Assembly: GCA_004366385.1 (NCBI GenBank)
Contig: SIRU01000034.1
Coordinates: forward strand, 1 to 64,000
Origin: Actinomycetota bacterium
GTDB lineage: Bacteria > Actinomycetota > Thermoleophilia > Gaiellales > Gaiellaceae
Reading direction: 5' to 3'
DNA: 64,000 nt
Made by a program: the position numbers and the translations under genes
Shown here: positions 40,207-48,294 of the stretch, in pieces
Position numbering within the stretch: the stretch's first letter is position 1
How the letters are laid out: every line of letters starts with the position of its first letter
The notes under the pieces: model-generated
Told to the model about the DNA's origin: nothing
The model's input: the letters and a program-made list of their open reading frames with translations, nothing else
The model's database searches: none

Positions 40207-41438
40207 GCGAGCAGCCGTCCGCTGAGCGTGAAGAAGTACGTTCGCTCGGTCGCGATTCCCGGGGAGTAGCGCCCGAGCGGGAGCTGCCACGCGATCTCGC
40301 CGTCGGTGGCGCGCAGCGCGAAGGTGCGGCTCGAGCGCGTCGAGACGAACACGTACGGGCCGATGACCACCGGTGCCCCGAGGAGCCTCCCGCCGAGCCA
40401 GCGGCTCCACAGCTCCTGTCCGGTCGTCGCCGAGAACGCGCGCAGGCGACCGTCGAGGCCCCCCGCGAACACCCGCCCCTGCGCGACGGCCGGGGTCGTG
40501 TACCCGAGGCCGCCGACGCGCGCCGTCCAGACGACGTCGCCGCGCTGCGCGTTCAGTGCGACCACCTTCCCCGACCGCGCGACCGAGAAGACGCGCTGCC
40601 CGTCGGAGGACGGGCTCGCGTAGAAGCTCTCGTATCGGAAGGAGTCGCGCTTGAGGTACGTCGTCCACCGCTCGCGTCCCGTCCGGGCGTTCACGCAGAG
40701 GATCGAGCCGGCGTACGTCGTCACGCATGCCTGCCCGCGGAACACCGACGGGCTGGCGTTGATCCGGCCGGACGTCTGGTAGGCCCAGCGGATCCGGCCT
40801 GTCGCCGAGTCGACCGCGAAGAGGCGGCCGTCGTGCGAGCCGAAGTAGACGAGCCCGTCGACGACGATCGGGGACGACTCGACCTTGCCGCCCGTCACGA
40901 CGCGCCATACGACGCGCCCGCGTGCGCGGTCGAGCGCGGTCACCGCCCCGGACTGCGACGCCACGATGAGCCGCGGCCCGTCGATGGCGGGGCTGGACGG
41001 GAGCGTCCCGCCGACTCTCCGCTTCCAGCGCACCTTCCCCGTCTCGGTCTCGAAAGCGAACGTGGTGCCCTCGACCGTGTTCACGTAGAAGGTCCCGTCG
41101 CAGTACACGCCCGGGAACTCCACGTACCCGCCGAGCTGGCGCAGCCACAACGGCTTGGCCGCCGGCAGCCCGAGCTTCGCCCGCGGGCGCGCGAGCGACC
41201 TGCGCGCGTCGCCTCCGAACGCGAGCCAGCACGTGCGGTCGGCGCGCGCGACGGGCTCGGGCTCGGGCTCGGGAGCGGGCGGAGGCGTCGTCGCCGTCGT
41301 GACCGTGACGTCTTCGAGCTCGGTGTCGAGCGCGCCGCTGTCCCGGTCGGTCGCAACCCAGATCGCCACGACGGCGCCGCCCAGGACGGCGACGAGCACG
41401 GCGACCACGATGATGATCCACTTGACGGGTCTGGGCAT
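40116..41438 (-). CDS. Membrane-anchored PQQ-type beta-propeller protein (BamB-like)
   Basis: 440 residues. One N-terminal helix (WIIIVVAVLVAVLGGAVVAIW) and a Pro/Glu linker PPPAPEPEPEPVA lead to a seven- or eight-bladed propeller. Blades repeat patterns such as GVYCDGTFYVNTVEGTTFAF, VVDGLVYFGSHDGRLFAVDS and VAQGRVFAGGLDGRLRAFSA, each followed by TG-x-x-x-W, as in PQQ enzymes and BamB. PQQ-binding residues were not assessed; a scaffold or sensor role is as likely as catalysis. It follows the O-antigen ligase gene by 30 nt on the same strand. Confidence 0.8.
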   Translation of the reverse strand: MPRPVKWIIIVVAVLVAVLGGAVVAIWVATDRDSGALDTELEDVTVTTATTPPPAPEPEPEPVARADRTCWLAFGGDARRSLARPRAKLGLPAAKPLWLRQLGGYVEFPGVYCDGTFYVNTVEGTTFAFETETGKVRWKRRVGGTLPSSPAIDGPRLIVASQSGAVTALDRARGRVVWRVVTGGKVESSPIVVDGLVYFGSHDGRLFAVDSATGRIRWAYQTSGRINASPSVFRGQACVTTYAGSILCVNARTGRERWTTYLKRDSFRYESFYASPSSDGQRVFSVARSGKVVALNAQRGDVVWTARVGGLGYTTPAVAQGRVFAGGLDGRLRAFSATTGQELWSRWLGGRLLGAPVVIGPYVFVSTRSSRTFALRATDGEIAWQLPLGRYSPGIATERTYFFTLSGRLLAYRGRDAPAPEPVRDGRSSSRGTPAERSVG

Positions 41439-41468
41439 GGGCTGACGCCGTGATCGCGACGCCTCGGC

Positions 41469-42938
41469 TCAGTGTGCCTGTTGCCCCTCCGGTCCCGGTG
41501 CGGCTGCCCTCGGCGTCGCCAGCGCAGCCGCTGCCAGGGCGACGACGCCCCACGTCAGCGGGTCCTCGAAGAAGCCTGCGTACAGCAGGGAGTGCACGAC
41601 GAGGACGAGCAGCACGGCCGCGAGGCCGATCCCGAGCATCCGGTCACGGCGCTCGGCGACGAGGTAGAAGGCCCAGGCTGCGGCCGCGAGCAGCCACGCG
41701 TAGAGCGCGAGCCCGATCATGCCCTGCTCGGCGAGGACGGTGAGCGGGGTCGTGTGGGATGCGTTCCGGTTCGGCGAGCCCCGGCCGACGAGGTCGGTGC
41801 TCGCGCGGGGCTGGCCGCCCACGCCAACGCCCGCCACCGGCCGCTCCGCGACCACCTCCAGCGTGACCGAGACGAGCCGCGAGCGGCCGCTCGTGACGTC
41901 CTTCGAGGATCGGCCCTCGATCGCGTCGGCGGCGACCGCGGCGGCGGCGAGCGTCACGGCCAGCGCGCACGCGAGCAGCGCCACGCGCAGCCACTTCCCG
42001 AGCACGAGCAGCGCGAGCGCGAACGTCACCACGAAGAGGGCGACGAAGCTCGACTGCGAGTACGAGTAGTAGAGGCCCCAGAACAGGAACGCGCCGAGCG
42101 CCGTCGCGCCGAGCCAGTCGAGCGAGCCGTTGCGGCGGAGGAGGACGACGGCGAGGAGGACGGCGATCGGGATCACGAGGTAGCGCCCGTACAGGCTGGG
42201 ATCCTTGAAGAGCGACGTGACGCGGAAGAACGATGTGTACGCGTTCGCGACCTCCACGTCACGGGCGAAGAACACCGTCCGCGTGTGCGCCTGCCAGATC
42301 CCGACGCCGGCGAACAGGATCCCGAGACCGACGAGCGTCGCCCCTAGCACCCGCGGGAGCCAGGCCGCGAGCGGCGTGCGGGCCACCACCGCGAAGCCGG
42401 CCGTGAACGGGAAGACGAAGAACGCGAGCGTGATCGCGCCGGAGCGCTCGTCCCACGTCCACAGGTACGAGACCGTCGTGAAGGCCACGACCGCCGCGAC
42501 GGCCGCGACGAGGAAGCGGGGAGCCGCGGCCGGCCGGTAGCCGCGGAGCATCCTGTACGCGAGCGCCAGCACGGTCGAGGTGAGAACGAGGTAGAGCGGG
42601 AGGAGCAGGAACGCGTCCTGGTTCCCGAGCTCGACCGGTATCCGGAAGGGGGCGGCGACCAGCAGCGCGACCGGTGCGACCTCCGGGTAGCGGACGAACG
42701 GGATCGCGCCGAGCACGGCGACGAGCACGCCGATCCCCACGAGCACGAGGCCGCGCGGCTCCCGGTACAGGAGCTCGAGGTCGTCGTCGCCGACGAGGGA
42801 GCGGGCGAGCCCTGCGGTTCCGAGGCCCAGGAGCACGAAGCCCGCGAGCGGCGCGAAGCGGTCGCGCGCCAGGAGCACGAGCAGCGCGCCGACGGCTCCC
42901 AGGAGCGCGAAGACCTGGGCGGCGTCGGCGTGCTCCAC
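41469..42938 (-). CDS. O-antigen ligase/polymerase-like membrane protein (Wzy_C/WaaL family)
   Basis: 489 residues with about 12 helices. The large periplasmic loop near residues 355-400 shows VERPVAGVGVGGQPRA-like AERPVAGVGVGGQPRAS and NASHTTPLTVLAEQGMIGLA; the His in the latter is the usual catalytic position of WaaL/Wzy proteins. It would polymerise or ligate surface glycan made by neighbouring genes. GTG 42938 lies nine nt after a TAACGT -10 on the minus strand. The start region faces a REP-like element and the divergent deacetylase gene. Confidence 0.85.
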   Translation of the reverse strand: MEHADAAQVFALLGAVGALLVLLARDRFAPLAGFVLLGLGTAGLARSLVGDDDLELLYREPRGLVLVGIGVLVAVLGAIPFVRYPEVAPVALLVAAPFRIPVELGNQDAFLLLPLYLVLTSTVLALAYRMLRGYRPAAAPRFLVAAVAAVVAFTTVSYLWTWDERSGAITLAFFVFPFTAGFAVVARTPLAAWLPRVLGATLVGLGILFAGVGIWQAHTRTVFFARDVEVANAYTSFFRVTSLFKDPSLYGRYLVIPIAVLLAVVLLRRNGSLDWLGATALGAFLFWGLYYSYSQSSFVALFVVTFALALLVLGKWLRVALLACALAVTLAAAAVAADAIEGRSSKDVTSGRSRLVSVTLEVVAERPVAGVGVGGQPRASTDLVGRGSPNRNASHTTPLTVLAEQGMIGLALYAWLLAAAAWAFYLVAERRDRMLGIGLAAVLLVLVVHSLLYAGFFEDPLTWGVVALAAAALATPRAAAPGPEGQQAH

Positions 42939-42947
42939 GGCACGAGA

Positions 42948-42953
42948 ACGTTA
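42948..42953 (-). promoter_or_regulatory. -10 box TAACGT of the O-antigen ligase gene
   Basis: TAACGT on the minus strand, nine nt before GTG 42938. Confidence 0.45.
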
Positions 42954-43003
42954 CGCGTTCGCCGCTCGCGTGCGGCCGCCTGCGGGCGCACCGCCACCAG
43001 AAC

Positions 43004-43185
43004 ATAAAAACCGGTGTCAGACACTGCCGCTGTCAAGAGGGAGGTGTCGAAAGTCTGTGCCGATGTCTCCACAGGCTCGCTCCGCTCGCCGCCTCGTGAT
43101 TCCTGGGTCGGCCTGTCCTTCGCGGACGTGTCATTGGCAAGACCAGCCGCCTGTTCTTCGACCCCGGTGTCTGACACCGGTCGCA
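43004..43185. repeat. Palindrome-bounded intergenic element, copy 2
   Basis: Left side ATAAAAACCGGTGTCAGACA (from 43004), with its palindrome's right arm decayed to TGCCGC; inner GTCAAGAGG, GTGTCGAAAGTC and TCCACAGG; right palindrome CCGGTGTCTGACACCGG (43164-43180). Palindrome starts are 153 bp apart, as in copy 3. It takes up most of the 301-nt divergent gap 42939-43239; the rest holds the two divergent promoters. Confidence 0.75.
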
Positions 43186-43239
43186 CCGGTCGCGGGGGCT
43201 CGCCCGCTCGCCGTCGCGCGAGCCTGGTACGAATTCCGC

Positions 43240-43875
43240 GTGCTCGACGGGTACTCGCGCGCGCTCGTGCTCGCGCCTCACACGGACGACGGCGAGCTCG
43301 GCTGCGGCGGGACGACCGCGCGGCTCGTCGAGAACGGGTGCGAGGTGCGCTACGTCGCCTTCTCGATCGCGACCCGCTCGCTCCCGCCCGGCTTCGAGCC
43401 CGACACGCTCGCGCGCGAGGTGCGCGAGGCGACCGCGGCACTCGGCATCCCCGGCGACAACCTCACCGTTCACGACTTCGACGTCCGCACCTTCCCGCAG
43501 CACCGGCAGGAGATCCTGGAGCTCCTCGTCGCGCTGTGGGAGGAGTGGAGGCCGGACGTCGTCTTCCAGCCGTCCCATCACGACGTCCACCAGGACCACC
43601 AGACGATCGCGCAGGAGGGGCTGCGCGCGTTCAAGCGGACGACGATCCTCGGCTACGAGGTGCCGTGGAACAACTTCGACTTCTCGTACGGGGCGTACGT
43701 CGCGCTCGAGAAGCGGCACCTCGAGCGCAAGGTCGCCGCGCTCGCCTGCTACGCGTCGCAGCAGCACCGCCGCTACGCCGACCCGGAGTACATCTGGAAC
43801 CTCGCCCGCGTCCACGGCGTGAACGTGAACCGCGAGTACGCCGAGTGCTTCCAGGTCTACCGGATCGTCGCGTAG
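43240..43875 (+). CDS. PIG-L/LmbE-family deacetylase
   Basis: 211 residues. ALVLAPHTDDGELGCGGTTA at the N-terminus is the zinc motif (H-x-D-D), and VVFQPSHHDVHQDHQTIAQE near residue 110 provides the second His cluster. Family members de-N-acetylate GlcNAc-containing sugars or lipids. GTG 43240 is chosen because it comes just before the conserved RALVLAP strand and a TACGAA -10-like box lies six nt before it. Neighbouring glycan genes suggest a sugar-lipid substrate. Confidence 0.88.
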   Translation: MLDGYSRALVLAPHTDDGELGCGGTTARLVENGCEVRYVAFSIATRSLPPGFEPDTLAREVREATAALGIPGDNLTVHDFDVRTFPQHRQEILELLVALWEEWRPDVVFQPSHHDVHQDHQTIAQEGLRAFKRTTILGYEVPWNNFDFSYGAYVALEKRHLERKVAALACYASQQHRRYADPEYIWNLARVHGVNVNREYAECFQVYRIVA

Positions 43876-43888
43876 ACGGCACCGGTCG

Positions 43889-44839
43889 CTACAGCGAGGC
43901 GTAGACCTCGATCAGCCGGCCGGCGAGCTTGTCGATGTCGTGCACTCGCTCGACGTACGCGCGCGCGGCGGCCCCCAGCCGCTTTCGCTCCTCGAACGAC
44001 TCCACGAGCGGCCGCAGCTTCTCCACCAGGTCGTTCGGCCCGGCGGAGACGATCGGCACCTCGACGCCGAACGCCTCCTCGGTCTGGCGGACGGCCGTCT
44101 CGTCGAGGTGGGTCACGACGGGCTTCCCGAGGGCCATCGCCTCGATCGCGAAGACGCCGTGCCAGAGGTAGTGCATCTGGTCGACGACGATGTCCGCACG
44201 CTCGAAGCGCTCGACGGCCTCGTCGTGCTGGACTCCGTGGACGACGTCGAGGTCGACCGGGAGCTGCTCGCACGCCTCGATCACGAAGCGCGTGCCCTTC
44301 TTCTCGAGGTTCGAGGGCGCGTGCACGACGAGCGGCCGCTCCCGCTCGACCGGCTCCACCGGCCGGTACTCGGTGAGGTCGAGCCCCGGCGGCACGACCA
44401 CGGCGTCGGGCACCCAGCGCGTCGCGGCGTAGGAACCGACGATCTCGCGGTCTGCCTTCTTCCCGTAGGCGAGCTCCGCGCGCGTCTTCCCGCGGATGTC
44501 GTCTCCGAGGTAGTGCATGACGCATTTCTTGCGGGCCGCCTTCAGGATCGGGAACTGGAGGAACTTCGGGACGAGCGTCTGCCCGAAGTAGAAGTGGAAG
44601 ACGTCCGTCTTCGGAAGGTGGCGGGCGAGCGCGCCCCACTGCGAGACCTGGCGGCGCACGCCCGACATCCCGGCGAGGTCGAGGCTCTCGTCGTGCTCCC
44701 CGGGCCGCCACGGCTGCGGCCGGAAGACGAGCAGCTTCGCGTCCACGCCTTTCCGCCTGAGCGCGAGGACGTTCGACCATCCTGTCCCCGCCAGGTTGAC
44801 GGGACAGTGCAAGATCCTGCCCTCGAACCTGGCCTCCAC
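43889..44839 (-). CDS. Glycosyltransferase, GT4-like (GT-B fold)
   Basis: 316 residues. N-terminal part: ILHCPVNLAGTGWSNVLALR and DVFHFYFGQTLVP. C-terminal GT-B domain: PLVVHAPSNLEKKGTRFVIEA near residue 170 and the nucleotide-sugar site HYLWHGVFAIEAMALGKPVV near 230 (E-x7-E-like acid pair with GVFAIEAMALG). It should move an activated sugar to a lipid-linked glycan. GTG start is six nt after TAGAAT, which overlaps the opposing -10 of the ATP-grasp gene. It converges with the PIG-L gene. Confidence 0.85.
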   Translation of the reverse strand: MEARFEGRILHCPVNLAGTGWSNVLALRRKGVDAKLLVFRPQPWRPGEHDESLDLAGMSGVRRQVSQWGALARHLPKTDVFHFYFGQTLVPKFLQFPILKAARKKCVMHYLGDDIRGKTRAELAYGKKADREIVGSYAATRWVPDAVVVPPGLDLTEYRPVEPVERERPLVVHAPSNLEKKGTRFVIEACEQLPVDLDVVHGVQHDEAVERFERADIVVDQMHYLWHGVFAIEAMALGKPVVTHLDETAVRQTEEAFGVEVPIVSAGPNDLVEKLRPLVESFEERKRLGAAARAYVERVHDIDKLAGRLIEVYASL

Positions 44840-44845
44840 GGGGCG

Positions 44846-44855
44846 ATTCTAGAAT
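44846..44855. promoter_or_regulatory. Symmetric divergent promoter ATTCTAGAAT with overlapping -10 boxes
   Basis: TAGAAT on the plus strand (44850-44855) is seven nt before GTG 44863; TAGAAT on the minus strand (44846-44851) is six nt before GTG 44839. The two -10 boxes share the two central bases of a perfect 10-bp palindrome, so polymerase can bind one or the other but not both. Confidence 0.6.
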
Positions 44856-44862
44856 CCCCAGC

Positions 44863-46020
44863 GTGAAGGGCCTCCCCGAGCCGTGCGAGGCGGACGCGCC
44901 GCCGGCGCAGGGCGGCCCGCCCGCCGTCGTGGTCGACGTGGGCTGGGTGAACGGGCTCGCGGCGATCCGCTCGCTCGGTCGCGCCGGCGCGACGGTGTAC
45001 GCGGTCGATCACCGGCCGTGGGCGCTCGGCTTCCGTTCGCGCTACGCAACGCGGCTCGTCTCACCCGACCCCGCCGTCTACGAGGACGCCTTCGTCGCCT
45101 GCCTCGCGAAGCTCGGCGAGACCCTCGAGCGGGCCGCTCCCTTCTTCGCGACACACGACGCCGGCCTGAACGCGGCCGCGCGCCACCAGGACGAGCTCGC
45201 GGCGAACTTCCTGTTCCCGTTCCCGGGCCGCGAGACGATGGAGCGGATCCAGAACAAGCGCACGCAGCTCGAGGCGGCCGAGGCGGCGGGAGTCGACATC
45301 CCCGGCACCGGCCACCCTCGAACCGCCGGCGACGCGCGCGCGCTCGCCCGCGAGCTCGGCTTCCCCGTCCTCGTGAAGCCCGCCGACCCGGTCGGGTTCA
45401 AGCGCGTCCACAAGCGGCAGGCCTTCCGCTGCGAGAGCGAGGCCGAGCTCGAGAAGGCGTTCGCGAAAGCCGAGCCGTACGAGCCGATGGTGCAGGAGCT
45501 GATCCCCGGCGGCGACGACGAGCTGTACACGCTCGGGAGCTACCTCGACGCCTCCGGTGTCCCGCTCGGCCTCTTCAGCGGGCGCAAGCTCCGGCAGACG
45601 CCGCCGAACGTGGGCACGTGCCGCGTCGGCGAGGCGGTGTGGGTGCAGGAGGTCGTGGACGCCGGCCTCCGTCTCCTCGCCGCGGTCGGGTTCCGCGGGC
45701 TCTCGCAGGTGGAGTTCAAGCGCGACCCGCGCGACGGCCGCTTCAAGCTCATGGAGATCAACCCGCGCCTCTTCCAGTGGCACGGGCTCGCGGCTGCGTG
45801 CGGAGTCGACCTGCCCGCGATCGCGTACTGGGACCTCCTCGGCTCGCCGCGCCCTGCCGCGACCATGAACGGGGGCGGGAGGCGGTGGGCGATCACGTTC
45901 GTCGCGAAGGAGGGGCTGGCGCTCCAGCGCCCGCCGTACGTCGACGCCGTCCTCGCGCTCGACGACCTCCGCCCGGCCGCCGTTCACGCCGCGCGCGTCC
46001 TCCGGAGCCTCGTCCGCTGA
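44863..46020 (+). CDS. ATP-grasp carboxylate-amine/thiol ligase-like protein (first of two)
   Basis: 385 residues. PAVVVDVGWVNGLAAIRSLG and TVYAVDHRPWALGFRSRY form the N-terminal Rossmann domain; IQNKRTQLEAAEAAGVDIPG and FPVLVKPADPVGFKRVHKRQ (ATP-binding Lys, near residue 170) open the grasp fold, YEPMVQELIPGGDDELYTLGS continues it, and FKLMEINPRLFQWHGLAAACG supplies the Mg-binding E-x-N. Such proteins join carboxylates to amines in cell-wall and natural-product sugars. GTG start comes from a symmetric divergent promoter. Its stop overlaps the next gene by four nt. Confidence 0.85.
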   Translation: MKGLPEPCEADAPPAQGGPPAVVVDVGWVNGLAAIRSLGRAGATVYAVDHRPWALGFRSRYATRLVSPDPAVYEDAFVACLAKLGETLERAAPFFATHDAGLNAAARHQDELAANFLFPFPGRETMERIQNKRTQLEAAEAAGVDIPGTGHPRTAGDARALARELGFPVLVKPADPVGFKRVHKRQAFRCESEAELEKAFAKAEPYEPMVQELIPGGDDELYTLGSYLDASGVPLGLFSGRKLRQTPPNVGTCRVGEAVWVQEVVDAGLRLLAAVGFRGLSQVEFKRDPRDGRFKLMEINPRLFQWHGLAAACGVDLPAIAYWDLLGSPRPAATMNGGGRRWAITFVAKEGLALQRPPYVDAVLALDDLRPAAVHAARVLRSLVR

Positions 46021-47216
46021 TCCCGGAGGCCGTCGAGCGCCGCGCGCGCTGGGTGCTGGGCACGATTGGAGGACGGGATCTCGTCCTCGGCCAGGACGTG
46101 CCCTACGACCCCGCTGCGTGGGAGCTCGTCGTGCGCGGCGAGCGGCCCGACGACGAGCTCGCCGCGGCTTTCTTCCACCTCGCGCGGCTGGAGGAGCGAG
46201 GCGCGGCGCGCGACGAGCACGGTCGCTTCGCCGCTGCGTCCTCGTGCCTCGACCCGCTCGACCCGCCTCTCGAGCGCCTGCGCCGCAGCCTCGGCCTGGA
46301 GCCCCCGCGGTGGCGAGGCGCCCGCTTCGCGGTCGCGCTGACGCACGACGTCGACGTGCCGTGGAGATGGACACGCCGCGCGGTCCGCGGCACGGCCGCG
46401 CGATTGAAGGGGCACGTGCTCGGGCGACGCCGCGCTGAGGCCGTGCGCGAGGCCCGCGCGCTCGCCGGGCTCCCGCTGCACAAGCTCCGCCGCAGCGACC
46501 CGAACTGGCGCTTCGACGCGATCCTCGAGACCGAGCGCGAGCGCGGCTCGTCGTCCACGTTCTTCCTCCTCGCCGGCCACGCGGACCCGCACGACGGGCC
46601 CTCGCCGGAGACCTACGACCGCGTGCGGCCGCGGCTCGTGAGGTCGATCCTCGCCGGCGGCGGCGAGGTGGGGCTGCACGGGAGCTACCTCGCGGCGCGC
46701 GACCCGGCCCGGCTCGCGGAGGAGGTGCGCTCGCTCGAAGCGCTCGGTGCCGCGGTGCGCGGCCAGCGCTACCACTACCTCCGCGTCGACCCGCACGAGA
46801 ACCTCGCGCCCCTCGCGGAGCTTGGCCTCGCCTACGACTCGACACTCGGCTTCCCGGACGCGATCGGCTTCCGCGCAGGGATCGTGCAGCCGTTCCGGCC
46901 GTGGGACCTCTCCCGCGACCGCCCGCTCGACCTCGTCGAGGTGCCGCTCGCGGCGATGGACGTCACGCTGGGCGAGACCCGCTACCGGGGGCTCTCAGCG
47001 AGCGAGGCGGAGCAGCCGCTCCTCGACCTGCTCGACGTGGCGGCGGAGCTCGGCGGCGGCTTCGCGGTGCTGTGGCACACGGACCGCTTCGATCGCGGGA
47101 CCGCGCAGGGCTGGGACCGCCTGTACGCGCGCTTCCTCGACGCGGTGGGCGAGCGCGGCGGCGTGCTCCTCTCCGCCGGCGACCTGGCGGCCGAGGCGGA
47201 CGCCTGGCTCGCGTAG
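46017..47216 (+). CDS. Polysaccharide deacetylase-like protein
   Basis: About 399 residues. FAVALTHDVDVPWRWTRRAV near residue 105 holds the Asp-Asp-like metal motif (T-H-D-V-D), SSSTFFLLAGHADPHDG near 178 and GGGEVGLHGSYLAARD near 213 (H-x3-H-like site) follow, with YHYLRVDPHENLAPLAELG and a final AVLWHTDRFDRG. These are NodB-type features. CTG at 46017, in a CTGA overlap with the ATP-grasp gene, is taken as start because sense-like sequence runs up to it; GTG 46053 is the nearest conventional start. It probably trims an N- or O-acetyl group in the same glycan pathway. Confidence 0.8.
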   Translation: MIPEAVERRARWVLGTIGGRDLVLGQDVPYDPAAWELVVRGERPDDELAAAFFHLARLEERGAARDEHGRFAAASSCLDPLDPPLERLRRSLGLEPPRWRGARFAVALTHDVDVPWRWTRRAVRGTAARLKGHVLGRRRAEAVREARALAGLPLHKLRRSDPNWRFDAILETERERGSSSTFFLLAGHADPHDGPSPETYDRVRPRLVRSILAGGGEVGLHGSYLAARDPARLAEEVRSLEALGAAVRGQRYHYLRVDPHENLAPLAELGLAYDSTLGFPDAIGFRAGIVQPFRPWDLSRDRPLDLVEVPLAAMDVTLGETRYRGLSASEAEQPLLDLLDVAAELGGGFAVLWHTDRFDRGTAQGWDRLYARFLDAVGERGGVLLSAGDLAAEADAWLA

Positions 47217-47279
47217 CGCCGCGGGTGGGGTGTGATCCCGTGGCCATCGGTCGCGGGCTGGCGCTCCTGGTGAAGTGAC

Positions 47280-47285
47280 TATCCT
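47280..47285 (+). promoter_or_regulatory. -10 box TATCCT of the SDR gene (leaderless)
   Basis: TATCCT lies nine nt before TTG 47295. Confidence 0.4.
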
Positions 47286-47294
47286 CTCCCGGTC

Positions 47295-48293
47295 TTGAGC
47301 GCGACGCGAGTCCTCGTCACCGGCGGCGCCGGCTTCATCTCCTCGAACGTCGTCCGGCACCTCCTGGAGACGACGCCGTACGAGGTGATCTCGCTCGATG
47401 CCCTCACCTACGCGGGGAACATGGAGAACCTCGAGGACGTGATCACGCACGAGCGGCTGACGTTCGTCCACGGCGACGTGCGCGACGCCGAGCTCGTGCG
47501 CAGGGTCGTGGCCGAGACCGACGTGATCGTGAACGCGGCCGCGGAGTCGCACGTCGAGAAGTCGATCGACGAGGGTGCCTCCGAGTTCGTGACCACCAAC
47601 GTGGAAGGGACGCAGATCCTGCTCGACGCCATGCGCTCCACCCCGGTCGAGCGCTTCATCCTCATCTCGTCGAGCGAGGTGTACGGGACGGCCGAGAGCG
47701 ACCCGATGGACGAGGGGCATCCGCTGAACCCGCGCAGCCCGTACGCGGCGACGAAGGCCGGCGCCGACCGGCTCGCCTACTCGTACTTCGTCACGTACGG
47801 GCTCCCGATCGTGATCCTGCGGCCGTTCAACAACTACGGGCCGCGCCAGCATCCGGAGAAGGTGCTCCCGCGGTTCATCACGGCCGCGCTCGCCGACCAG
47901 CCACTCACGGTGCACGGGGACGGCCACGCGAGCCGCGACTGGCTGCACGTCGACGATCACGCGGAGGCGATCGAGGCGGTCATCGCGGCCGACCTCGACG
48001 CGGTCGCGGGCGAGGTGATCAACGTCGCGACGGGCGTCGACATCTCGGTCGAGCGCATTGCCGACCTCGTGCTCGACGCGCTCGGCAAGCCCTCCTCGCT
48101 GAAGGTGCACGTCCCGGAGCGCGCGGGCCAGGTCGACCGCCACATCGGCTCGACGGAGAAGGCGAAGCGGCTGCTCGGGTGGGAGGCGAGGACCTCCTTC
48201 GCCGACGGTGGTCTGGAGCAGACGATCGAGTGGTACCGCGCGAACGAGGCGTGGTGGCGGGACGCGCTCGAGCAGACGCCCGTCCACGCCTGA
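47295..48293 (+). CDS. NAD-dependent nucleotide-sugar epimerase/4,6-dehydratase (RfbB-like SDR)
   Basis: 332 residues. RVLVTGGAGFISSNVVRHLL binds NAD; SLDALTYAGNMENLEDV, NAAAESHVEKSIDEGASEFV, ISSSEVYGTAESDPMDE (Ser/Glu of the active site) and PYAATKAGADRLAYSY (Tyr-x3-Lys) follow in RfbB order. LRPFNNYGPRQHPEKVLP is also typical. The family includes dTDP-glucose and UDP-GlcNAc 4,6-dehydratases; exact sugar unknown. An aminotransferase two genes downstream could use its 4-keto product. TTG start. Confidence 0.88.
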   Translation: MSATRVLVTGGAGFISSNVVRHLLETTPYEVISLDALTYAGNMENLEDVITHERLTFVHGDVRDAELVRRVVAETDVIVNAAAESHVEKSIDEGASEFVTTNVEGTQILLDAMRSTPVERFILISSSEVYGTAESDPMDEGHPLNPRSPYAATKAGADRLAYSYFVTYGLPIVILRPFNNYGPRQHPEKVLPRFITAALADQPLTVHGDGHASRDWLHVDDHAEAIEAVIAADLDAVAGEVINVATGVDISVERIADLVLDALGKPSSLKVHVPERAGQVDRHIGSTEKAKRLLGWEARTSFADGGLEQTIEWYRANEAWWRDALEQTPVHA

Positions 48294-48294
48294 C

